Below, in pieces: positions 16,428 to 25,233 of a stretch of 45,105 bases of DNA. Origin of the DNA: Gammaproteobacteria bacterium (GTDB lineage: Bacteria; Pseudomonadota; Gammaproteobacteria; Arenicellales; Poriferihabitantaceae); NCBI GenBank assembly GCA_024644945.1, contig JAHEGU010000026.1, positions 1 to 45,105 of the forward strand, given 5' to 3'. The notes under the pieces are model-generated. The model worked only from the letters and a program-made list of their open reading frames with translations. It had not been told where the DNA came from and did no database searches. Numbering within the stretch: the stretch's first letter is position 1; each line of letters starts with the position of its first letter. The position numbers and the translations under genes were made by a program.

Positions 16428-18848
16428 TTAAGCGGCATCTCTAGGTCGTAGACTGTTCGGGTCAAATGCGGGTTCAGCTATCACAGCTAGACTCCGCCTG
16501 TGTCCAATCATTTCGACCTTGAGCTGCTCACCCGAAGCTACCGCCGCATCGTCTATCAAACCAAAACCAAGGTTCTTTTCGACCCGGTGACCGTATGCTC
16601 CGGACACCATTACGCCTGCAAGAGCCTCGCCTGCAAAGATTGCCTCGCCCCCAATGACGTCACTGTCCGCAGCATCAATTTCCAAATAGTAAAAACGTCT
16701 CTTGAGCGCAGATAGTTTCTGCTTCATCAACGCGTCTCGGCCAATGAACTCACGACCTGTCACCTTTACAAATCGATCCAACCCAAGCTCCCATAAAGTA
16801 TTCTCAACCGTAATTTCAACTCCCCAGGCCTTGTAGGCCTTCTCCATACGCATCGCGTTGACCGCATAGAATCCAACGTCTACTGGGGGCGACTGACTTT
16901 TGATACCTTTAATTGCATCGTACAACACGGTCTGCGATTCCATCGGATGGTGCAGCTCCCATCCAAGCTCACCGGTATAGCTGACCCGCATGGCAAGCAC
17001 CGGAATACCCGCAATAGTCACCGTCCTGGCAGTGAGCCAAGGAAAACCTTGGTCATCTAAAGGACTCTCGGTCAAGACCTGAAGCAAGTTGCGTGCTGCA
17101 GGACCTGCTACAGCAAGCACGCCTCGTTCCTCAGTCAGGTTATGTATGTTGGTATTATTTTCACTTAGATGCTGCTGCAGCCAATCAAAGTGATGGCATT
17201 CTGCGGTCGCTGCGCATACCAGATAGAAGCGCTGCGAGGCAGTACGTGTGATAGTGAACTCGCATTCGACCATGCCAAACTGATTCAGGAAGTGGCACAA
17301 ACGAATTTCTCCTATCCGCTCCGGTATGCGATTAGCGGACAAACCATCTAAGAATGCGAACGCACCGGGGCCGCTAACCTCAAACTTCGAGAAACCACTG
17401 AAATCAATGAGTCCCGCATGTTCATGCAGCACTTCGCACTCGCGTGCAACGGCGTCAAACCACTCGGTGCGCCTGAAGCTTAAGGTCTGTTTTAGGTCTC
17501 CAGTTGCGAACCAGTTTGGACGCTCCCAACCGTACGCGGCGCCAAAACACGCACCCGCTTTTTTTAATCGTCCGTAGATAGGGGTCTTCTTGCACGGCCT
17601 TCCCGCTTTCCGTTCCTCGAGTGGATAGTGCGTTGCAAACTGTGTAGCGAAAACGTCGATCGCTTTTTTCACTCGATATGTTCGGTTGGCGTAGGCCCCA
17701 AAACGACGCGGGTCGAAAGCCCCCATGTGCATAGGTGGCTGACCCTCGACCATCCATTCTGCCAGCAGCTTACCGGCGCCCGCCCCCTCACCAATACCAA
17801 ATCCACTGCCGCAAGCCAACCAGGCATTCCTGAGCCCAGGCGCAGGACCGATCAACGGCTGTCCATCCGCGCAATAACTAACCGGACCGTGGACCACACT
17901 CTTAATGCCGGCCTGCTGAAGGAGGGGAATTCTATCGATCGCGTCTGCCATCAGATGCTCTACTCGCTCAAGTTCCGGCTCCATAAGTTCCATACCAAAC
18001 TCAGGGGGCACCCCGTCGATCGACCAGGTCTGCGGATTACCTTCATAGGCACCTAACACCAGGCCATCGCGCTCTCGTCGGGTGTACCACTGATAGTCAT
18101 GATGCCGAACCAGCGGTATCGAATCTTTTGCACAGGCCTCGATATCCGGATGATCATCGGTGACCAGATATTGATGCAGCATCGGTGTAATGGGTAGATC
18201 CAGCCCCATATGCCGGCCGACTTCATTGGCCCAGAAGCCGGCCGCTACCACAATATGTTCGGCCACTATCTCGTGATCGGGTGTCAGCAACTGCCACTCT
18301 CCATTTGGCCTCTGACAAATTGATTCGACCGGGTTATGCCGCAGGATTCTGGCGCCCGCCTGTCTTGCCAGTTTTGCCATGGCTTGTGTCGTCTGCGCCG
18401 GATCGACGTATCCATCCGTAGGCTCATAGAGCGCGCCGAGCAGATTCTTGGTGTCCATCAGCGGAAATATCTCACTGATCTCTCTCGGACCAATCACTTC
18501 GAAGTCAATCCCTAGCTGCCGCCCTACCGATGCGCCGTGATGGAATTCATCGATGCGATCTGAGTCATGGGTTACACGCAATCCGCGGCAACAATGGTAT
18601 CCAGTGGGCACAATTCCTTCCTGGTCCAAACGTTGGTAAAGCTCGGTACTGAACTTTCGCATGAATACATGTGTCAGGTTAAAACTGTAGTGTGTGCAGA
18701 ACCCGGCAGCATGCCAGGTGGATCCAGCTGTCAACTCATTCTTCTCAACCAGGGTGACGTCTGACCACCCTTTCTCCGTCAGTTGCAGCAGTAAACCACA
18801 ACCGTAAATTCCACCACCAATAATCGCAACACGCGTATGTATAGCCAT
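16428..18848 (-). CDS. FAD oxidoreductase-GcvT protein (dimethylglycine/sarcosine dehydrogenase type) 1
   Basis: An 806-residue two-part enzyme. The N-terminal half is a DAO-type flavoprotein with IIGGGIYG (9-16) and GSTWHAAG; His46 is the residue that carries covalent FAD in dimethylglycine and sarcosine dehydrogenases. The C-terminal half is a folate-binding GcvT-like domain (HAGLIDFSGFSKFEV near 480, VSYTGELGWELH, YAVNAMRMEKAYKAWG). This class oxidises an N-methyl group and passes it to tetrahydrofolate as 5,10-methylene-THF. The substrate cannot be read from sequence. It follows the second such gene by 3 bp and lies in an operon with the MttB-family gene. Confidence 0.92.
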   Translation of the reverse strand: MAIHTRVAIIGGGIYGCGLLLQLTEKGWSDVTLVEKNELTAGSTWHAAGFCTHYSFNLTHVFMRKFSTELYQRLDQEGIVPTGYHCCRGLRVTHDSDRIDEFHHGASVGRQLGIDFEVIGPREISEIFPLMDTKNLLGALYEPTDGYVDPAQTTQAMAKLARQAGARILRHNPVESICQRPNGEWQLLTPDHEIVAEHIVVAAGFWANEVGRHMGLDLPITPMLHQYLVTDDHPDIEACAKDSIPLVRHHDYQWYTRRERDGLVLGAYEGNPQTWSIDGVPPEFGMELMEPELERVEHLMADAIDRIPLLQQAGIKSVVHGPVSYCADGQPLIGPAPGLRNAWLACGSGFGIGEGAGAGKLLAEWMVEGQPPMHMGAFDPRRFGAYANRTYRVKKAIDVFATQFATHYPLEERKAGRPCKKTPIYGRLKKAGACFGAAYGWERPNWFATGDLKQTLSFRRTEWFDAVARECEVLHEHAGLIDFSGFSKFEVSGPGAFAFLDGLSANRIPERIGEIRLCHFLNQFGMVECEFTITRTASQRFYLVCAATAECHHFDWLQQHLSENNTNIHNLTEERGVLAVAGPAARNLLQVLTESPLDDQGFPWLTARTVTIAGIPVLAMRVSYTGELGWELHHPMESQTVLYDAIKGIKSQSPPVDVGFYAVNAMRMEKAYKAWGVEITVENTLWELGLDRFVKVTGREFIGRDALMKQKLSALKRRFYYLEIDAADSDVIGGEAIFAGEALAGVMVSGAYGHRVEKNLGFGLIDDAAVASGEQLKVEMIGHRRSLAVIAEPAFDPNSLRPRDAA

Positions 18849-18851
18849 CGA

Positions 18852-21269
18852 TCACTCGTTTCTCATTTTCAAACCGGCCGGATCATAGGGTGGACGATCC
18901 AATATTCTTGCCGCTAAAAGTTTTCCCGCGACTTCAATATTAAATTGTCCCGCAACATCCGCCTTATTAGTGTCGACATACGCCATCGAAAGCGCCTTAT
19001 GCGTACGAAAACCCAGCCCTCCCGAGGTGGTGCGGCCGACCCATTGTCCGTTGTAGAACACGGGTTCATCATGCAGCAACAGCGGCTTCGGATGTTCTAC
19101 CTCCAGTAGTACTCTGCAGTTTCCAGACTTGTTCAGTAATAGATTCTGCACCGTTTCTTTTCCGATGAAGTCAAAATCCCCTGACAGTTCAACCGCGAAC
19201 ATCAACCCCGCTTCGATCGGATTATCATCCGGGCCGATATCGTGACCCCAATGGGCATATCCTTTTTCCAGGCGACAACTATCGAGACAGAAATGACCCG
19301 CAAAAGTCATGCCTAATTTAGTCATAGGTTGCACAATTTCTTCGATTACCGACAGCGCTGCCGGGATAGGAATGAACAGCTCCCAGCCTTTCTCGCCCAC
19401 ATAACTAACACGATTCATTCGGACTTCCGCACCGCCGATCTGCAACATCCTTGAAGTCAGGAACGGGAACTGACTGATATCGAAATCTTGCTTGGTCAAC
19501 GCATGCATTAATTGGGCCGATCTTGGCCCCATTACACCAAGTACCGCATAGTCATCGGTGATGTCTTTTACAGATATCGCATCGCCAAGATGTTCCTGCA
19601 TCCAGTAAAAATCTTTAATCCGGGTCGCGGCCCCGCTAACGACAAGAAAAGTGTTGTCATCAATTCGAGTCAATGTGCATTCAGCCTCAATTCCACCCCT
19701 GGGATTGAGCATCAGGCTATAGACTATGCTTCCAATATTGCGGTCAATCCGGTTAGTGCATAAATGCTGCAAGCGGGAACAGACCGAATCACCTGTGATC
19801 AGGAATTTTGAAAATGGCGATAGCTCGAAAACCGCGCCGGCATGCATCAATTGCTCAGCCTCCCACTCCGCCATCGGCCACCAGCACTGAGGTCCATGGC
19901 TGTACTCAAATTTTTTTTGGTCAACAGATCGCGCAAACCACAGTGGTCGCTCCCAGCCGGTGGGCGCCCCGAATACCGCCCCATGATCCGACAGGATCTG
20001 ATGCCACACGGAACGCTTTCGATCGCGGCCACTGCTGTATTGCTTAAACGGCCAGTGCATGTGAAATTGATTATGCACGGCTTCGGGGATCCGTTGATCG
20101 AGAAACTCAAGTTGGTTGTCCATTGCATCAAAGCGCAGGATATCCACTTCCCATAAATCCATAGGCGGATGATCCTTGACGACCCAATCCGCCATCACCT
20201 TGCCGACTCCAGCTGAAGACATTATGCCGATTGAATTGAATCCAGCAGCGACATAAAAGTTTTGAAATCCCGGTGCACGACCCATAACTTGTCGGGTGTC
20301 CGGGGTAAAGCTTTCCGGTCCATTCATAAATTGCGTGATGCCAAGTTCAGCAAATTGCGGCGCCCGATTAATCCCCGCGGTCAACATAGGTTCGACATGT
20401 TCCCAGTCCTCTTCGAACATTAGATAGCAATCTTTTTTATCGACGCCAGATGGTTCCCAGATCCGGGCATTGCCCTCAAACGCGCCAAGCACCAGCTTAC
20501 CGGCGTCGCCCTTGATATAAATTCCGCTGTCCAGATCTCGGACAATCGGACAGGGATCGGGTAGATCCTGTGCCGGTTCGGTTACCACATAAATATGCTC
20601 GACTGCCCGTAGAGGCACAGATACCCCCGCCATCAAACCAACTTCACGCGCCCATAATCCAGCACAATTAATCACTATACGGGCTTCAATGCGCTCTCCG
20701 TTTTCCAGCTCCACCATGGAAATCCGATCTTCCGCATGATGTAGATTTGCAACCCCTGATTGTTCTCGAATTTCTATACCGTTTCCTCGAGCCCCCTTGG
20801 CATAGGCCATGCACAAATCAACCGGGTTGACCTGTCCATCCTGCTTTACCCATATTGCGCCTGCCAAGTCGTCTGTTCTCAGAAAGGGAAATTGTTGTCC
20901 TATCTCTGACGGTGACAGTGATTTGGTATCCAGCGCATGCATCCTACCCATGGCGGCAATTCGCTCAAGCTCAATTATTCTCTGCGGCTCCTGCGCCAGC
21001 CAGACTCCGCCTGTTTCTCGATAACCGGTGTGCTGGCCGGTCTCATTTTCAAGGTCTGCGAACAGTTTTATTGCGTAGCGCGCGAGCTCGGTGAGGTTCT
21101 TGCTCGAACGCAATGGCCCAACGATTCCCGCAGCATGCCAAGACGTGCCGCTAGTGAGCTGGTTACGCTCAAGCAGCAGGACATCCGGTACGCCCAGTTT
21201 ACCGAGGTGATAAGCGACACTGAGCCCAATCGCTCCGCCACCAATGATTACTGTCTTAGGCGAAGCCAT
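18852..21269 (-). CDS. FAD oxidoreductase-GcvT protein (dimethylglycine/sarcosine dehydrogenase type) 2
   Basis: An 805-residue protein with the same architecture as its downstream neighbour: VIIGGGAIG (8-15), a covalent-FAD candidate His45 in GTSWHAAG, a DAO domain to about residue 420, and a C-terminal GcvT domain (SYVGEKGWELFIP, LEKGYAHWGHDIG). The two proteins are clearly diverged, not a recent duplication, so they may act on successive methyl groups or on different substrates. ATG 21269 is the natural start. It is preceded by a 127-bp gap containing an inverted repeat, then the MttB-family gene. Confidence 0.92.
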   Translation of the reverse strand: MASPKTVIIGGGAIGLSVAYHLGKLGVPDVLLLERNQLTSGTSWHAAGIVGPLRSSKNLTELARYAIKLFADLENETGQHTGYRETGGVWLAQEPQRIIELERIAAMGRMHALDTKSLSPSEIGQQFPFLRTDDLAGAIWVKQDGQVNPVDLCMAYAKGARGNGIEIREQSGVANLHHAEDRISMVELENGERIEARIVINCAGLWAREVGLMAGVSVPLRAVEHIYVVTEPAQDLPDPCPIVRDLDSGIYIKGDAGKLVLGAFEGNARIWEPSGVDKKDCYLMFEEDWEHVEPMLTAGINRAPQFAELGITQFMNGPESFTPDTRQVMGRAPGFQNFYVAAGFNSIGIMSSAGVGKVMADWVVKDHPPMDLWEVDILRFDAMDNQLEFLDQRIPEAVHNQFHMHWPFKQYSSGRDRKRSVWHQILSDHGAVFGAPTGWERPLWFARSVDQKKFEYSHGPQCWWPMAEWEAEQLMHAGAVFELSPFSKFLITGDSVCSRLQHLCTNRIDRNIGSIVYSLMLNPRGGIEAECTLTRIDDNTFLVVSGAATRIKDFYWMQEHLGDAISVKDITDDYAVLGVMGPRSAQLMHALTKQDFDISQFPFLTSRMLQIGGAEVRMNRVSYVGEKGWELFIPIPAALSVIEEIVQPMTKLGMTFAGHFCLDSCRLEKGYAHWGHDIGPDDNPIEAGLMFAVELSGDFDFIGKETVQNLLLNKSGNCRVLLEVEHPKPLLLHDEPVFYNGQWVGRTTSGGLGFRTHKALSMAYVDTNKADVAGQFNIEVAGKLLAARILDRPPYDPAGLKMRNE

Positions 21270-21344
21270 ACTAAGAAACGGGTCCGTGATTATTGTATTG
21301 AATCGGAATTCGCATCTTTGCAGACTCTATTATTATGGAACCGA

Positions 21345-21383
21345 GCATTACCGAAACTATGCATGAATTTCCGATAATGCATA
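21345..21383 (-). promoter_or_regulatory. Imperfect inverted repeat between the MttB-family and FAD genes
   Basis: GCATTACCGAAA (21345-21356) is nearly complementary to TTTCCGATAATGC (21368-21380). A nested palindrome TATGCAT (21358-21364) / ATGCATA (21377-21383) offers an alternative fold. No T-run follows, so it is more likely an mRNA processing or stability element, or an operator, than a terminator. The role is inferred only. Confidence 0.4.
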
Positions 21384-21396
21384 TGCCGCTCTCCGA

Positions 21397-22953
21397 TTAA
21401 TAGTTTTGATCCGGCATCGAGGCTTTACGGCGCGCCACATAATCTTCCAGCTCTTCAAGCTTTGCGGGATCCAGCTTGGGCTCCTCATATTCTTTTAAGT
21501 ATTGCTTCCACAACTTATTCGCGCGCTGAGCAGCATCCAGTTCACCATCTGCAGACCACTGTTCAAATGAATTGTTATCAGCAGTCTGAGAACGGAAGAA
21601 AGCGTGCTTGTAGTTTGAAAGGGTATGCTGGCTCGATAGGAAGTGAGCACCGGGGCCGACGTCGAATATCGCGTCCATCGCCTGGGCGTTCTCTGAAAGA
21701 TCTATCCCCTCACAAAAATCGATCAACTTGCCACACAGGTCAGCATCAATAATAGTTTTTTCATAACCCGTGACCAATCCGCCTTCTAACCAGCCGGTAG
21801 CGTGATTGATAAAGTTAGCGCCCGCCAATACAGCCATGGTCAATCCGTATGTTGCCTCCTGCTCGGCCTGCGCATCTGGAATCTTGGAGGCTGAAAGTGC
21901 GCCAACGGTATGAAACGGGACACCCAGACGTCGTGCCAGCTGACCTGCAGCCAGCACCATTTTTGCACCCTCCGGATTACCAAATGTAGGCGCTCCCGAC
22001 TGCATGGATATCGCGGTGGCAAAACTCCCCATCAAGCATGGGGCTCCCGGGCGAATCAGCTGGGTCAGGGCGCAAACAGCCATCACTTCCGCCAGCACTT
22101 GCGCCAGTGTCCCGGCCACGGTGCAGGGACTCATCGCACCCGCTAATACAAACGGCGTGCATGCGACTGCCTGATTGTGTTTTGCGTAGGTTTTGAGCGC
22201 CCCCGACATGGCCGAATCCAGGACCAGAGGCGCATTGGTATTGGCCACAGAATAAAATACACAGTTAGCGTCTACATAGTCCTCGCCAAACAGAATCTGA
22301 GCCATTGCCACCGAATCCTTGGCCCGCTCTTCTCCGATCAATGCGCCGAAGCAGCCACGATCGCTGAAACGAAAATGTCCCAGTAACATATCCAGATGTC
22401 GCTTGTTCACCGGCAGATCCACTGGCTCGCAGACCACCCCGCCCGAGTGATGCAGCCACGGAATCATCTGGTGGATCTTGACCAGTTTGTGAAAGTCATC
22501 CAGGGTTGCGTAACGCCGCCCAAGGTCCAGGTCATGAACAAAAGCCGGACCGAATGAAGGGCATAGCACTGTATTATTGCCGCCCACCACCACATTGTTT
22601 TCGGGATTACGGGCGTGCTGTGTATATTGAGACGGCGCCGTGGCCTGCACGATCCGCCTGCACATGCCTGGCTCAAACCGGACCCTGGTGCCGTCAACAT
22701 CTGCTCCTGCACGCTTCCATATATCGAGGATGTCAGGATCGTCGCGAAACTCCATGCCCACATCACGCAAAATTGTGTCGGCGTTGCGTTCGATCAGACT
22801 TAATCCCTCCTGGTTAAGAATATCGTAGGTGGCTACTTTACGATTGATATAAGGAACTCGCGGCACATCAGGCGCGTCGCGCGCGGCCTGTCGCTTGCGT
22901 CGGCCTCTAGGCCGTCCAGAGGAACTGGCGGTTCTTACTTTTAGTTCGGACAT
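21397..22953 (-). CDS. Trimethylamine methyltransferase (MttB) family protein, non-pyrrolysine
   Basis: A 518-residue cytosolic protein with the MttB/COG5598 barrel features: a basic N-terminus (RPRGRRKRQA), the HHSGGVVCEPVDLP segment, GAMSPCTVAGTLAQVLAEVMA, and GCxxG-like glycine-rich loops near AGANFINHATGWLEGGLV. Known relatives move a methyl group from methylated amines or betaines to a corrinoid protein. The frame has no in-frame TAG, so it is not a pyrrolysine enzyme and would belong with the MtgB-like or uncharacterised aerobic branch. No corrinoid protein or reductive activase is present in the window. It is the first gene of the leftward unit and divergent from the regulator. Confidence 0.88.
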   Translation of the reverse strand: MSELKVRTASSSGRPRGRRKRQAARDAPDVPRVPYINRKVATYDILNQEGLSLIERNADTILRDVGMEFRDDPDILDIWKRAGADVDGTRVRFEPGMCRRIVQATAPSQYTQHARNPENNVVVGGNNTVLCPSFGPAFVHDLDLGRRYATLDDFHKLVKIHQMIPWLHHSGGVVCEPVDLPVNKRHLDMLLGHFRFSDRGCFGALIGEERAKDSVAMAQILFGEDYVDANCVFYSVANTNAPLVLDSAMSGALKTYAKHNQAVACTPFVLAGAMSPCTVAGTLAQVLAEVMAVCALTQLIRPGAPCLMGSFATAISMQSGAPTFGNPEGAKMVLAAGQLARRLGVPFHTVGALSASKIPDAQAEQEATYGLTMAVLAGANFINHATGWLEGGLVTGYEKTIIDADLCGKLIDFCEGIDLSENAQAMDAIFDVGPGAHFLSSQHTLSNYKHAFFRSQTADNNSFEQWSADGELDAAQRANKLWKQYLKEYEEPKLDPAKLEELEDYVARRKASMPDQNY

Positions 22954-23100
22954 TTTCAGTTTGGAGCACGTCCTCTGATCGGCAGCAGGCAGGTTGAGGC
23001 GGCGGTTTTTTTATTGAATAATACACACAATTATGATGATCGTCCAATAATCAAATCCGTGAACCCAAATTTTCGAACCCCCAGCAGAACTCCAAAGCGC

Positions 23101-23694
23101 ATGTCGCAAGCGGAAAATCGAGAGTACCGTCGCGCCAGTCTGTTGCAGGCAGCGATCATCACAGTCGCCCGATATGATATTGAGGGTGCGACAGTAGAAC
23201 GCATATGCAATGAAGCAGGTGCCTCACGAGGTCTGATTGCGCACTATTTCGACAGCAAGGAATCCCTGCTCCTGGCGGCACTGGAAAACTGGTTTAATAC
23301 GGCATTGGGGATTAAAACTCACATTGCACAAGATACCTCCCTAAGCGCGGAAGAGCGTATCCGGGAAATTGCTTATTCGTCGGTAAGCCCCCCCACTTAC
23401 AGTTGGGAGATTGCCGCGGCCTGGCAGGCATTTACCAATGCCAGTCGACACAACCCCGCCTATGCTAAACCAATTCGAAATGCCAGCCGCTATGCAACAA
23501 AATTGATCGCACCACTTTTCTTTCAGGCTGCGGATGATCTCGGTATTGAATTAGATGCGAAAGATGCGGCAATGGGTCTTTATATATTAGACGACGGTCT
23601 GTGGAACAGTCTTGCCACCGGCAAGGACAAACTCACCTTGACCAAAGCAAGGGCCTGTTGCGATCGTTATATTGATGGATGCCTGAATAGATAA
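23101..23694 (+). CDS. TetR-family regulator, BetI-like
   Basis: A TetR repressor of about 197 residues from ATG 23101 (a TTG at 23014 would add 29 residues; neither has a strong ribosome site). The helix-turn-helix is GATVERICNEAGASRGLIAHYFDSKESLLLAALENW, which resembles BetI, the choline/betaine regulator, in the GLIAHYF recognition helix. The C-terminal domain has BetI_C-like W..F...W..A/TW features (WEIAAAWQAF). Lying between the divergent MttB-family and aminotransferase genes, it is probably the local regulator of both, responding to the pathway substrate. The choice of ATG leaves about 147 bp for promoters. Confidence 0.87.
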   Translation: MSQAENREYRRASLLQAAIITVARYDIEGATVERICNEAGASRGLIAHYFDSKESLLLAALENWFNTALGIKTHIAQDTSLSAEERIREIAYSSVSPPTYSWEIAAAWQAFTNASRHNPAYAKPIRNASRYATKLIAPLFFQAADDLGIELDAKDAAMGLYILDDGLWNSLATGKDKLTLTKARACCDRYIDGCLNR

Positions 23695-23726
23695 ACTTTT
23701 AATCGAACCTCAACCGGATTTCGGCT

Positions 23727-25097
23727 ATGAAAACAACTACCGCGGTATCAGACAGGATCAACGCCGATATCGATCACTTTACCCTGCCTGTCGAATGGGA
23801 CACCGATGCCATCGTAGCGCGCCGTGAAAAGTACTACGCGGCATCCCAACGAGCGTTCGTACCCTATCGAACTCCATTAATATTCAAGCGCGGACAGGAT
23901 CAGTATCTGTGGGATGAAAAAGGCAATCAATATCTTGACTGCCTCAGTCAAAACCTGTGCGTCAGCATTGGTTATAACAATCCGGCAGTGACCGCGGCAG
24001 TCCAGTATCAGGCCACTCAGATCCAGCACTGCACCACCATGTTTTTTCACCCGGTGCCCGCGCATTTCGCAGAAGAACTCACCGCCAAGTTTCCCGCTGG
24101 CGAAGAGTGGGTCGTCCATTTCATGAACAGCGGCGCTGAAGCAATCGATTTTGCGCTATTGCTGGCGCGCGCTCATACTGGGAACAACGATATCGTATCT
24201 TTGGCAAATGCCTATCATGGCGCGACGTTTGGTGCACAGTCTGTGACCGGTATCAGTAATTTCAGGCACAACATTTCGTTACTAAACGGCATACAGTTCG
24301 CGCCCAATCCAGATCAATACCGCGGAATTCATGGCGAGGGTGTTGAGCCATATCTCGACGATCTCAACCGCACAATTCAATTTGGTACTTCTGGCCATAT
24401 CGCCGGCATGTTCTTTGAGCCGATTCAGGGTTACGGTGGCATCGTACCGTTGCCGCAAGGGTACCTGAGCGGAGCATTTGATCGGGTCAGAGCGGCGGGC
24501 GGGCTGTGCATCGTTGACGAAGTGCAATCAGGTTTCGGTCGCACCGGCGAAGGCTACTGGTCCTTCTCTTCTCATGCTGTAATACCAGATATCGTGGTCT
24601 TGGCAAAAGGTATAGGCAATGGATACCCCCTCGGAGCGGTGGTGGCGAAACGCCATATTGCAGAGGCCATGGCCAACAAGTTCTATTTTAATACCTATGG
24701 CGCTAATCCTGTTTCCTGCTCTGCTGGCAGGGCGGTACTCAAGGTCATCGACGACTGCGACCTTATTGATAATGCCAGACAGGTCGGTGCAGCTCTTCTC
24801 GAGGTGCTGATTAAAATGAAGAGTAAGTACGACATCATTGGGGACGTGCGTGGCAGGGGGCTGATGATGGCAGCCGAGCTGGTAATAGATCGCGATACCA
24901 AGCAACCCGCCACCGAAGAGATGGATCAGCTATTTCAGCTTACGCGCAAGCATGGACTGGTCGCTTCCAAGTCCGGCGCACACAAAAATGTACTGCGCAT
25001 ATGTCCTCCGCTCTGCATCCAGATGGAAGATGTACTGTTTTTCGAACAGGCAATTGATCAGAGCTTTGCGGATCTGTACGCCGGAAAAATCACTTAA
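23727..25097 (+). CDS. Class III PLP aminotransferase (AGXT2-like)
   Basis: A 456-residue PLP enzyme of subgroup III. Visible features are NSGAEAIDFALLLAR (phosphate-binding region), the FFEPIQGYGGIVPLP strand, the PLP Asp in CIVDEVQSGFGRTG, and the Schiff-base Lys in VVLAKGIGNGYPLGAVV. GRGLMMAAEL is near the end. Relatives are alanine-glyoxylate, beta-aminoisobutyrate or omega-amino acid transaminases. The substrate is not determinable here. It starts 32 bp after the regulator and probably shares its transcript. Length is normal. Confidence 0.9.
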   Translation: MKTTTAVSDRINADIDHFTLPVEWDTDAIVARREKYYAASQRAFVPYRTPLIFKRGQDQYLWDEKGNQYLDCLSQNLCVSIGYNNPAVTAAVQYQATQIQHCTTMFFHPVPAHFAEELTAKFPAGEEWVVHFMNSGAEAIDFALLLARAHTGNNDIVSLANAYHGATFGAQSVTGISNFRHNISLLNGIQFAPNPDQYRGIHGEGVEPYLDDLNRTIQFGTSGHIAGMFFEPIQGYGGIVPLPQGYLSGAFDRVRAAGGLCIVDEVQSGFGRTGEGYWSFSSHAVIPDIVVLAKGIGNGYPLGAVVAKRHIAEAMANKFYFNTYGANPVSCSAGRAVLKVIDDCDLIDNARQVGAALLEVLIKMKSKYDIIGDVRGRGLMMAAELVIDRDTKQPATEEMDQLFQLTRKHGLVASKSGAHKNVLRICPPLCIQMEDVLFFEQAIDQSFADLYAGKIT

Positions 25098-25233
25098 CAC
25101 CGATCAAATAAACTTCCATACCCGAAGGATAAGATCCTGCAGAACACTAATACTATTCAGCCGGTGTAAAATCAGACAATTCGCGATTGCGCCTGCACAA
25201 AGTGGGGGCTTGAGACACTTGGAGAAGCACCGC

